DNA of 37,654 bases from an uncultured Lachnospiraceae bacterium (GTDB lineage: Bacteria > Bacillota > Clostridia > Lachnospirales > Lachnospiraceae). Of this stretch, positions 14,833 to 22,555 are shown in pieces (positions within the stretch are counted from its first letter, which is position 1; each line of letters opens with the position of its first letter). Below the pieces are notes generated by a model. That model searched no databases and was not told where the DNA came from. It was given only the letters and a program-made list of their open reading frames with translations. The position numbers and the translations under genes were made by a program. The DNA is taken from NCBI GenBank assembly GCA_947630595.1, contig CANRIG010000026.1, positions 1-37,654 of the forward strand. Direction: 5' to 3'.

Positions 14833-16809
14833 ATGAACCAACAGATCGAACGGATGAAAGAGCTGTCACGCATTTTGACGCAGGCCTCCAGGGCATATTA
14901 CCAGGAAGACCGGGAAATCATGAGCAACCGTGAGTACGACAGCCTGTATGATGAGCTGCAGCGCCTGGAACAGGAGAGCGGGACGGTGCTTTCCGGCAGC
15001 CCCACCCTGTCGGTGGGTTATGAGGCGCTGGAGTCCCTGCCCAAAGAGCGGCATGAGTCCCCGATGCTTTCCCTTGATAAGACGAAGGAGCCGGAGGCTC
15101 TGGCGGAATTTGCCGGCAGCCATGCCGTGCTGGTTTCGTGGAAGCTGGACGGACTGACTGTGGTGCTCACGTACCGGGACGGCGCGCTGGCCAAGGCGGT
15201 TACGCGCGGTAACGGCGAGATCGGAGAGGTGATCACCAACAACGCCCGCGTCTTTCAGAACATCCCGCTGCGCATTGCTTATCGGGGCGAGCTGGTTCTG
15301 CGCGGCGAGGCGATTATCACTTATACGGATTTTGAGCGGATCAATGAGGAAATCGGGGATGCGGGGGCCAGATACAAAAATCCGCGCAATCTCTGTAGCG
15401 GGTCGGTGCGGCAGCTGAACAATGAGGTTACGGCTGCGCGCCGCGTGCAGTTTTATGCGTTTGCGCTGGTGAAGGCGGACGGCGTCGATTTCGGCAATTC
15501 GCGGGCGGCGCAGTTTGAATGGCTGCGCGGTCAGGGCTTTGACGTCGTGGAGTACCGGAAGGTTTCTGCGGCGCAGATCGCAGATACTATTGCATATTTT
15601 GCGGAAAAAATTCAGCATTATGACATTCCATCCGACGGCCTGGTGGCGACGTACGACGACATTGCCTACGGGCAGTCGCTGGGGCGCACGGCCAAGTTTC
15701 CGCGCGATTCCATTGCGTTCAAATGGCAGGACGAGACCTGTGAGACGACGCTGCGGGAGATCGAATGGAGCCCGTCGCGCACCGGACTGATCAACCCGGT
15801 GGCGATTTTTGATCCGGTGGAGCTGGAGGGCAGCACGGTCAGCCGCGCCAGCGTGCACAACCTGAGCGTGATGCGCGCACTGAAGCTGGGCATCGGCGAC
15901 ACGATTACCGTATACAAGGCTAACATGATTATTCCACAGATCGCGGAAAACCTGACGGGCAGCGGAAATGTGAAAATTCCCGAGGTCTGTCCGGTCTGCG
16001 GCGGGCCGACCGCGGTTCGGGCCGTCAACGACGCAGAGACGCTTTACTGCACCAACAGCAAATGCAGCGCCAAGAAAATCAAGTCCTTTACGCTGTTTGT
16101 CAGCCGCGGTGCGATGAATATTGAGGGCCTGTCCGAGGCTACACTGGAAAAATTCATCGCGCACGGATATATTCACACCTATGCGGATATTTTCCGCCTG
16201 CAGCGCTTCCGCGACGAGATCGTCGCGCTGGAGGGGTTCGGGGAAAAGTCCTACGCCAACCTGACCGCGAGCATTGACCGGGCGCGCCATACGACACTGC
16301 CGCGTTTGATTTACAGCCTGGGCATTCCCAATGTCGGGGTGTCCAATGCGAGGCTGCTGTGCCGGTTTTTCGGGGACGACCTGGATCGAATCATAAGCTG
16401 CACAGAGGAGGAAGTGGCACAGATCGACGGCCTCGGCGAGGTGATTGCCGCGTCTGTGACCGGCTATTTCCGGGATGAGGACAACCGGCGCGTGCTGGAC
16501 GACCTGCGCACGGAGCTTATCATCGAGCAGCCGCAGGAGACGGGACAGGCGCAGGTCTTTGCGGGCAAGACATTCGTGATCACCGGCGCGGTACATCAAT
16601 TTGACAACCGCAGTCAGCTGAAAGCCTACATCGAGGAACGCGGAGGCAAGGTCGCCGGTTCTGTGTCCAAAAACACGGATTACCTGATCAACAACGATAC
16701 GACATCCACTTCGTCCAAGAATAAGAAAGCGAGAGAGCTGGGGATACCGATTTTGTCGGAGGAAGCATTCCTCACGCTGGAGGAAGCCGGGACGCCGACA
16801 GATGTGTAA
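14833..16809 (+). CDS. ligA: NAD-dependent DNA ligase (LigA family, divergent)
   Basis: The 658-residue enzyme seals nicks in duplex DNA using NAD as AMP donor. An N-terminal Ia domain contains REYDSLYDEL. The adenylation domain has the nucleophile Lys104 in SWKLDGLTV. An OB fold follows, then a four-Cys zinc site (CPVCGG...CTNSKC), helix-hairpin-helix repeats (about 430-560), and a C-terminal BRCT domain (about 580-655, GKTFVITG). All domains of a full ligase are present. Two motifs differ from the usual family: TRGNGEIGEVITNN instead of RGDGxxGEDVTxN, and SWKLDG instead of EPKLDG. It may be a second, specialised ligase rather than the replicative one. The ribosome site is AAGGAAG about 9 bases before ATG. 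Confidence 0.88.
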   Translation: MNQQIERMKELSRILTQASRAYYQEDREIMSNREYDSLYDELQRLEQESGTVLSGSPTLSVGYEALESLPKERHESPMLSLDKTKEPEALAEFAGSHAVLVSWKLDGLTVVLTYRDGALAKAVTRGNGEIGEVITNNARVFQNIPLRIAYRGELVLRGEAIITYTDFERINEEIGDAGARYKNPRNLCSGSVRQLNNEVTAARRVQFYAFALVKADGVDFGNSRAAQFEWLRGQGFDVVEYRKVSAAQIADTIAYFAEKIQHYDIPSDGLVATYDDIAYGQSLGRTAKFPRDSIAFKWQDETCETTLREIEWSPSRTGLINPVAIFDPVELEGSTVSRASVHNLSVMRALKLGIGDTITVYKANMIIPQIAENLTGSGNVKIPEVCPVCGGPTAVRAVNDAETLYCTNSKCSAKKIKSFTLFVSRGAMNIEGLSEATLEKFIAHGYIHTYADIFRLQRFRDEIVALEGFGEKSYANLTASIDRARHTTLPRLIYSLGIPNVGVSNARLLCRFFGDDLDRIISCTEEEVAQIDGLGEVIAASVTGYFRDEDNRRVLDDLRTELIIEQPQETGQAQVFAGKTFVITGAVHQFDNRSQLKAYIEERGGKVAGSVSKNTDYLINNDTTSTSSKNKKARELGIPILSEEAFLTLEEAGTPTDV

Positions 16810-16880
16810 AAAGCAAAAATGAAAAGCGGCATTCCATTCACGGGAAAGAGTAACAATGAAAGAAAAGTGATAGATGAAAA

Positions 16881-17310
16881 AAACAAGAAGTAAAAAATCA
16901 AGAAATAAAAGAAATCAAGAAGTAAAAAGGGCCAAGAAATAAAAGAAATTGAGAAATAAAAGGGACCAAGAATTAAAAGAAATTGAGAAATAAAAGGGAC
17001 CAAGAAATTAAAAGAAAGCAAGAAATAAAAGGAACCTAGAAATAAAAAGAACCAAGAAATAAAAGAAATCAAGAAATAAAAAGAACCAAAAATAAAAGAA
17101 ATCAAAAAATAAAAGGAACCAAAAAATAAAAAAACAAGAAATAAAAAAATCAAAAAATAAAAGAAATTAAGAAATAAAAAGAACCAAAAAATAAAAAGAA
17201 TCAAGAAATAAAAGAAACCAATAGATAAAAGGAACCAATAGATAAAACAAGATAATAAATAAAAGTTAGTAATAAAAAGGCTAATAATAGAAAGGCCAAT
17301 AGACAAAAAC
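16881..17310 (+). repeat. A-rich degenerate 17-18-bp tandem repeat
   Basis: More than twenty imperfect copies of a unit such as AAGAAATAAAAGAAATC or AAGAAATAAAAAGAACC fill almost the entire 646-base gap between ligA and metA. The sense strand is nearly free of T and rich in A. A 208-codon minus-strand frame (16,680-17,306) reads as Phe/Leu/Ile repeats and runs antisense into ligA; it is a composition artefact. A GC-rich hairpin-like stretch (17,400-17,435) follows before the metA ribosome site. Confidence 0.82.
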
Positions 17311-17455
17311 CAAATGTAAAAGGCCAGGGGTTAGAAGAAACCAATGGCAAACAATCAGAACATCAGCATAATTTGACAAGAGACACAGACATAAACAGCA
17401 CCCGGCGATGAAAGAAAATCACCGAACCGCCGGGCCAGCCGAGGAGGAAAAGAGC

Positions 17456-18382
17456 ATGCCGATCAAAGTAAAAGGGAATTTGCCGGCGCGGGAGATATTG
17501 GAACGGGAGAATATTTTTGTGATGGATGAAAACCGCGCGCTGCATCAGGACATCCGTCCGATTCAGATTGCCATTCTGAATCTGATGCCGCTGAAGGAGG
17601 AGACGGAGCTGCAGCTTCTGCGCTCCCTGTCCAACACGCCGCTGCAGGTGGACGTGACCTTTGTAAAAGCGCATTCCCACGAGGCGAAAAATACATCCAC
17701 CAGTCATTTGAACGAATTTTATGTGGAATTTTCCGATATCTGTTCCCGGCGCTTTGACGGGATGATCATTACCGGCGCGCCGGTGGAAATGCTGGAATTT
17801 GAGGAAGTGGATTACTGGAGCGAGCTGGAGCAGATCATGGACTGGACGGAAAAGAACGTTACCTCCACCATTTATCTGTGCTGGGCGGCGCAGGCGGCTC
17901 TCTACCATTATTATGGCCTGCAGAAACGGCTTCTGGACAAAAAAATGTTCGGCCTGTTCTGGCACCGTGTCCTCAACCGCAAGATTCCGCTGGTGCGCGG
18001 CTTTGACGACGTTTTTCTGGCGCCGCACTCCCGGCACACGGAGGTGCCGATCGAGGAAATCCGAAAGGTGAAAGAATTGACGATTCTGGCGGAGTCCGAG
18101 GAAGCGGGCCTGTTTCTGGCGATGGCCGACGAGGGTCGCAAAATCTTTATCATGGGGCATCCGGAGTATGACCGGGTCACGCTGGACGGGGAATACCACC
18201 GTGATCTCTCAAAGGGACTGCCGATTGAGATTCCGAAAAATTATTACACGGACGATAATCCGGACGTCAAGCCCCTGCTGCGGTGGCGTTCGCATGCCAA
18301 CAACCTGTATACGAACTGGCTCAATTATTATGTCTACCAGGTGACGCCGTACAATCTGATGGGGACGCCGGATTTTCATTGA
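17456..18382 (+). CDS. metA: Homoserine O-acetyltransferase (MetA family)
   Basis: A 308-residue enzyme for the first committed step of methionine synthesis, activating homoserine by acylation. The catalytic Cys142 lies in YLCWAAQAA, with His235 and Glu237 in MGHPEYD, exactly as in the MetA family. Residue 111 is Glu (TGAPVE). Glu at this position is known to favour acetyl-CoA, whereas Gly gives succinyl-CoA. Start 17456 follows GAGGAGGAAAAGAGC; an upstream ATG at 17408 lacks a ribosome site. No S-box (SAM-I) leader could be recognised upstream, where the A-rich repeat lies instead. The peptidase gene follows closely. Confidence 0.92.
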   Translation: MPIKVKGNLPAREILERENIFVMDENRALHQDIRPIQIAILNLMPLKEETELQLLRSLSNTPLQVDVTFVKAHSHEAKNTSTSHLNEFYVEFSDICSRRFDGMIITGAPVEMLEFEEVDYWSELEQIMDWTEKNVTSTIYLCWAAQAALYHYYGLQKRLLDKKMFGLFWHRVLNRKIPLVRGFDDVFLAPHSRHTEVPIEEIRKVKELTILAESEEAGLFLAMADEGRKIFIMGHPEYDRVTLDGEYHRDLSKGLPIEIPKNYYTDDNPDVKPLLRWRSHANNLYTNWLNYYVYQVTPYNLMGTPDFH

Positions 18383-18430
18383 CGAACACTATTGATGGGC
18401 ATAATGCTGAAAGCCAATTCTGAAAAAATC

Positions 18431-18961
18431 ATGACAGAATATACGATTATCCGCTCCTCACGCAAAACGGTGGCGCTACAGCTGGACCGGGACGGCAATC
18501 TGATCGTACGTGCGCCGTACCGCATGTCCCAAAAGGCGATTCAGACGTTTGTTCTGGAGCATACAGACTGGATTGAAAAGAAGTTAAAGACGCTGGAAAC
18601 CATCCGGCAAAACCGCCGTCTGCTCACGGAACAGGAGCGGGAGGCCGGCATACGGGACGCGCTGGTCCGCATACCGCAGCGGACGGCTTATTTTGCACAG
18701 CGGATGGGCGTAAGCTACGGCCGCATTACCATCCGCGAGCAGAAAACCCGCTGGGGCAGCTGCAGCAGCGAGGGCAATCTGAATTTCAACTGGAAGCTTG
18801 TGCTGATGCCGGAGCGCGTTCTGGATTACGTGGTGGTTCACGAGCTGGCGCACCGGCGGGAGATGAATCACTCCGAGCGTTTCTGGGCGGTGGTGGCCGC
18901 GGTGCTTCCGGATTACCGGGAGCGGCGGCAGGAATTAAAAAAATACGGTTCTCTGCTTTGA
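18431..18961 (+). CDS. YgjP-like zinc metallopeptidase (DUF45)
   Basis: A 176-residue cytoplasmic protein. The zinc site is HELAH at residues 137-141 with a further His147 in MNHSERFW, and the RWGSCS signature lies at 108-112; both are typical of YgjP/DUF45 proteins. Substrates are not known for most members. I prefer the ATG at 18431, which starts the protein where family members start; in-frame starts at 18392 (TTG), 18395 and 18404 are possible, and none has a good ribosome site. It probably shares the metA transcript. The last six codons and the stop lie within a 44-bp direct repeat that recurs at 20,666. Confidence 0.82.
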   Translation: MTEYTIIRSSRKTVALQLDRDGNLIVRAPYRMSQKAIQTFVLEHTDWIEKKLKTLETIRQNRRLLTEQEREAGIRDALVRIPQRTAYFAQRMGVSYGRITIREQKTRWGSCSSEGNLNFNWKLVLMPERVLDYVVVHELAHRREMNHSERFWAVVAAVLPDYRERRQELKKYGSLL

Positions 18962-18982
18962 GGCAAAAGATACATATTATTT
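18939..18982 (+). repeat. 44-bp direct repeat, left copy
   Basis: This copy spans the final codons and stop of the peptidase gene (CTCTGCTTTGAGGC core) and the next 22 bases. It matches 20666-20709 at 43 of 44 positions. The single difference is synonymous for the final Leu codon (CTT or CTC). Confidence 0.88.
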
Positions 18983-19067
18983 GCGGGACGGCGCGATTGA
19001 ACTGGATACGGCGGCAGTGATGAGTCATCGAAAAACTGGTAGTTGTCTGTGAGTAAAGGAATAAAAG

Positions 19068-19958
19068 ATGTCCATATTACTTGATCATCAATTGCAGGAG
19101 CAGATACCGCATGATATTTTAGCTTTTCCCATTGCATTTTATTGCAATGAACTTGCCGCTTTGCCAAACTGTGCGGGATCCATGCACTGGCATCCTTATT
19201 TTGAGATTGCCACGGCGCAAAGCGGTGTACTGGATTTTCAAGTTGGCAGACAGCACATCATACTGGAGGCAGGCGACAGCATATTTGTTAACAGAAATAT
19301 GCTGCATGGAATAAAGCAGTTGTCCGGCGATGTTCCTGATCCGATGCCGAACATTGTCTTTTCCGGTGCTGCGATTGCCCCTGAAACCAGCGCAATTTAC
19401 GAAAAATATATTCATCCCATAGCTTCCTGTGATACATTACCCTTTATCGTGTTTAAGCATAAAAACGATTGGCATAATGAAGTAAATCGTTCAATGGAAA
19501 ATATTTACGGTCAGATGTATGAACAAGGCCAATGTTATGAAATGGCTGTTCAACGTGAGCTTAGCAGTATATTTGAATATATATTTTTGAATTTTGAAGA
19601 TTTGCCCAAATCTGAAACTACACGCATACAAATCAACGCCCAAATACGCCTCCAGAAAATGCTCTCGTATATTTACGGGAATTATGCCCAAACGGTCACT
19701 CTGGCCGATATCGCTGGCGCCGCCAATATCAGCCGGAGCGAAGCGGGGCGGTGTTTCCAGTCGTATCTTGCGTGTTCTCCGGTGGAGGCACTCATTCAAT
19801 ATCGCCTTCAAACGGCGCAGCGGCTGCTGCAGCAAACCACGCTGACTCTGCAGGAGGTCAGTTTTTCCTGCGGGTTTCATTCTGTGAATTATTTCAGCCG
19901 TCAATTTCGCAGAAGGTACGGATATTCGCCAGGGGAAAAACGTGAATTGGGTAAATAA
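19068..19958 (+). CDS. AraC-family transcriptional regulator
   Basis: A 296-residue regulator with an N-terminal cupin-like sensor domain (about 15-120, with HWHPYFEIATAQSG). The C-terminal pair of AraC helix-turn-helix motifs (about 190-292) includes LADIAGAANISRSEAGRCFQ and LQEVSFSCGFHSVNYFSRQF. Such proteins typically sense a sugar or related effector and activate nearby genes. The ribosome site is AAAGGAAT before the ATG. It lies with a DUF1349 gene inside a segment bounded by 44-bp direct repeats, so it may control that gene. Codon use is less GC-rich in its first half than that of the flanking housekeeping genes. Confidence 0.85.
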   Translation: MSILLDHQLQEQIPHDILAFPIAFYCNELAALPNCAGSMHWHPYFEIATAQSGVLDFQVGRQHIILEAGDSIFVNRNMLHGIKQLSGDVPDPMPNIVFSGAAIAPETSAIYEKYIHPIASCDTLPFIVFKHKNDWHNEVNRSMENIYGQMYEQGQCYEMAVQRELSSIFEYIFLNFEDLPKSETTRIQINAQIRLQKMLSYIYGNYAQTVTLADIAGAANISRSEAGRCFQSYLACSPVEALIQYRLQTAQRLLQQTTLTLQEVSFSCGFHSVNYFSRQFRRRYGYSPGEKRELGK

Positions 19959-19984
19959 TGCTTTTGTCTGACGTTATAGTGCCT

Positions 19985-20012
19985 TTGCCTTTAGAGATTT
20001 TGATTATATAAT
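19985..20012 (+). promoter_or_regulatory. Promoter of the DUF1349 gene
   Basis: TTGCCT (19985-19990), 16 bases, TATAAT (20007-20012), about 30 bases before the ribosome site GGAAGGAG. Confidence 0.55.
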
Positions 20013-20045
20013 ACGCTTAAATACGAGTGTGGAAGGAGTTTCATC

Positions 20046-20633
20046 ATGGAATTTAAGTGGTTAAACAAAAGCTCGATTCAGCAGACGGGAGACAGGATTG
20101 AGATCATGGCGCCGGCTCAGACCGATTTCTTCTGCGGCAGCATCGACGAGTGCCAGGAAGGGATCCTTCCGGAGTCCCTTTGCAATGCACCTTATTATTA
20201 TACGGAAGTGGAAGGGGATTTCGTGCTCAGGGTGAAAGTTTCCCATGCCTTTCAGGATACCTACGATTCCGCTTCTGTAATGGTTATGAAAGACCAGAGC
20301 TGCTGGGCAAAATGCTGTTTTGAACTTACTGATTTTGGCACACACGCTGCGGTAAGCGTGGTGACAAAGGGGGATTCCGACGATGCCAACGGATGCAATC
20401 TGGAGGGCAACACCGCCTGGCTGCAGGTTTGCCGGGTCGGCAACAACTTCGGGTTTCACTACTCTATGGATGGAGTCAATTTCTATATGATGCGGTATTT
20501 TCATCTTCCCGCGGACCCTGTCATCAAAGTGGGACTCCTGGCACAGGCTCCGACAGGAAACGGCGGTATCCGGGTCTATGAAAATCTCAGCATTGAGAAA
20601 AAAACTGTAAAAAATATTCGGGCAGGTAAGTGA
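20046..20633 (+). CDS. DUF1349 family protein
   Basis: A 195-residue cytoplasmic protein with the beta-sandwich pattern of DUF1349 (concanavalin-like, YesU-type): ADFFCGS-like start, then YYYTEVEGDFVLRVKV, DSASVMVMKDQSCWAKCCFE and the end GGIRVYENLSIE. Members are often found with carbohydrate-use genes; the biochemical role is not settled. The ribosome site GGAAGGAG precedes the ATG. Together with the AraC gene it makes up the cargo of the repeat-bounded islet. No signal peptide or membrane segment is present. Confidence 0.82.
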   Translation: MEFKWLNKSSIQQTGDRIEIMAPAQTDFFCGSIDECQEGILPESLCNAPYYYTEVEGDFVLRVKVSHAFQDTYDSASVMVMKDQSCWAKCCFELTDFGTHAAVSVVTKGDSDDANGCNLEGNTAWLQVCRVGNNFGFHYSMDGVNFYMMRYFHLPADPVIKVGLLAQAPTGNGGIRVYENLSIEKKTVKNIRAGK

Positions 20634-20665
20634 TACGACCGAAAATCGAAAATATTAAAAACATC

Positions 20666-20709
20666 AAAAATACGGTTCTCTGCTCTGAGGCAAAAGATAC
20701 ATATTATTT
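20666..20709 (+). repeat. 44-bp direct repeat, right copy
   Basis: Second copy of the peptidase gene end, including the codons for Tyr-Gly-Ser-Leu-Leu and the stop, now without the rest of the gene. The remaining bases to 20,902 are AT-rich and hold no gene; a weak inverted repeat AAACGAAA...TTTTCGTTT (near 20,800-20,844) may end the minus-strand MATE transcript. Confidence 0.88.
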
Positions 20710-20902
20710 ACCGATTGTGTAATATCAATAAGACAGCAAATCGGAAAAATGAAAATTTAAACGAAATATACAAAAAATATGAATAAAAATAATTGACGCA
20801 AACGAAAGGGCAGTTACTGGGAATGTCAGGATTGCTTTTTCGTTTACACCATCTTCGATTCTTTCCTTAACGATTTGTCATATTTACTTAAATATACTGC
20901 AC

Positions 20903-22246
20903 TTACTTCTCAAACCCATGAATCCAGTCTGAGAAATGATAATAAATCATATAAATCACCGAGCTGATTCCCCAGGTCAGCGGATACGCCCAGTAAATGA
21001 ACGAGAGCTCGTGCGTAAAATGCATGACGGTCGTGATATAGGCGATGCGCAGCACGCACCATATCGACAGCATGATAAACATCGGCACGAACGCTTTGCC
21101 CGCGCCGCGGCAGACCGCGGCCACCGCATGGGAAAACGCCAGCAGGAAGTAGAACAGCGCTTCAATGTGCGCCTGCCGCGCGCCGATGGCGATTACCTGA
21201 GCGTCGTCCGTGAAGAAGCCGATCAGCGCAGGAGCAGAGACGAAGATGCCGAGGCCGATCAGCTCGGCCAGCAGCACCGCCGACAGAATCCCGAAGCGGG
21301 AGCCTTTCCGGGCGCGGTCGTACTCCATGGCGCCCAGATTCTGGCCGGTGTAGGTCGTGAGCGCCATGGTGAAGCTCGTGACCGGCAGAAAAGCAAAGCC
21401 CTCGATTTTCGCGTAGCTGCCGTAGGCCGCGGTCGCCAGCTTTCCAAACGAGTTGATGTTGGTCTGGACGATGACGTTGGCGAGGCCGATCACGGAGTTC
21501 TGCACGCCCGAGGGGAAGCCGTAGCGGATGATTTCGCGCATGATGCGGCCGTCGATTTTCATCTTCCGCAGCTGTACCTGATAGATGGTGCCGGGCTTGC
21601 ACAGGTGAATCAGGCAGAGGATCATGCTGGCCGCCTGGGAGATGGTGGTGGCCACCGCCGCCGACCACACGCCCCAGCCGAAGCCGCCGATGAACAGCAG
21701 ATCCAGCACAATGTTCAGCAGTGAGGAAAAGATCAGATAGTAAAGCGGGCGTTTGCTGTCGCCGAGCGCATTCATGATTCCCTTTAAATTGTTGTAGCCA
21801 ACGACCGCCAGCGCGCCCAGAAAATAATAGCGGAAATATTCCACCGCCTGCGGCATCACATCCGGGTCCGTGTCCATCCAGCGCAGCAGCGTCGGTGTGA
21901 ACGCGACGCCGACTACGGTCAGAAATACGCCGCAGAGAATGCTCAGGGCCACCGTGGTGTGGATGGCTTTGGAAACATGGTCGTACTCCCTGGTCCCGAA
22001 ATAGCGGGAGATCACGACGCCGGCTCCGAGCGCGGTGCCGGCAAAAAAGCTCACCAGAAGAAAAATCAGATTCCCGGAGGAGCTGACCGCCGCCAGCGCC
22101 TCGGTTCCGAGAAATTTCCCCACGATCAGCGTGTCCGCAGTATTGTAAAACTGCTGAAACACCTGACTCAAAAAAATAGGCAGTGCAAATCCCAGTATCA
22201 GGCGATAGGGGTTTCCCGTCGTCATGTCTTTTACATTGTCCTGCAT
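20903..22246 (-). CDS. MATE family multidrug/toxic compound exporter
   Basis: A 447-residue integral membrane protein with about twelve hydrophobic segments and the MATE start pattern PYRLILGFALPIFLSQVFQQFYNTADTLIVGKFLG. An internal repeat is seen at GFPSGVQNSVIGLANVIVQTNIN. These transporters export cationic or organic compounds in exchange for Na+ or H+. I chose the ATG at 22246; a TTG at 22282 would extend the protein by 12 residues, and GAGG lies between the two starts at a rather long distance (13 bases). It is divergent from the LacI-led sugar operon. Confidence 0.87.
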   Translation of the reverse strand: MQDNVKDMTTGNPYRLILGFALPIFLSQVFQQFYNTADTLIVGKFLGTEALAAVSSSGNLIFLLVSFFAGTALGAGVVISRYFGTREYDHVSKAIHTTVALSILCGVFLTVVGVAFTPTLLRWMDTDPDVMPQAVEYFRYYFLGALAVVGYNNLKGIMNALGDSKRPLYYLIFSSLLNIVLDLLFIGGFGWGVWSAAVATTISQAASMILCLIHLCKPGTIYQVQLRKMKIDGRIMREIIRYGFPSGVQNSVIGLANVIVQTNINSFGKLATAAYGSYAKIEGFAFLPVTSFTMALTTYTGQNLGAMEYDRARKGSRFGILSAVLLAELIGLGIFVSAPALIGFFTDDAQVIAIGARQAHIEALFYFLLAFSHAVAAVCRGAGKAFVPMFIMLSIWCVLRIAYITTVMHFTHELSFIYWAYPLTWGISSVIYMIYYHFSDWIHGFEK

Positions 22247-22341
22247 ATGGTTTTCACATCCTCTTTCTGTATTTGACCGCAAATATTTCTCTGTGATTGT
22301 ATGACTGATTATATGGAATACGTTTTGATGCTGGTTTTTTC

Positions 22342-22371
22342 AGTATAACATATGTTTCCAATTTTGAAACA
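22342..22371 (-). promoter_or_regulatory. MATE promoter region with palindrome
   Basis: Minus-strand TATACT (22347-22342) is a good -10 box. Just upstream is TGTTTC-N7-GAAACA (22353-22371), an inverted repeat in the spacer/-35 position, which may be an operator. No clean -35 is present. Confidence 0.45.
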
Positions 22372-22422
22372 AAAAATTGCACCATTAGCATTATGACAAA
22401 AAACCGGGGCAAAACGGCATGG

Positions 22423-22446
22423 AAATGTGGACACATGACCACATTT
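22423..22446 (+). promoter_or_regulatory. Candidate operator of the sugar operon
   Basis: AAATGTGG and CCACATTT are perfect 8-bp arms with an 8-base spacer, ending 7 bases before the -35 box of the regulator gene. The spacing suits a dimeric regulator, possibly the LacI protein itself. Confidence 0.5.
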
Positions 22447-22453
22447 TATACGC

Positions 22454-22482
22454 TTGTGCCGGTATTTTTTGCTTGTTATAAT
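22454..22482 (+). promoter_or_regulatory. Promoter of the lacI-led sugar operon
   Basis: TTGTGC (22454-22459), 17 bases, TATAAT (22477-22482). Transcription should start near 22489, which rules out upstream ATG codons for the regulator. Confidence 0.6.
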
Positions 22483-22555
22483 AAAAATGACGATAAATCT
22501 TTCATGCTGTTTCTCAGGTATTTGGAGTTTTGACAAAACGCGGGATGATGATAAT

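Noticed and set aside
14866-16599. 577-codon minus-strand ORF
   Set aside because: Antisense to ligA, which has all expected domains; caused by high GC at third positions.
16680-17306. 208-codon minus-strand ORF rich in Phe, Leu and Ile
   Set aside because: It reads through the A-rich tandem repeat and antisense into ligA; no ribosome site, composition artefact.
13458-17310. CRISPR array
   Set aside because: The repeats are directly adjacent and degenerate, with no unique spacers and no cas genes.
17311-17455. S-box (SAM-I) riboswitch before metA
   Set aside because: No conserved S-box core or terminator pair could be recognised; only a GC-rich hairpin near 17,400-17,435.
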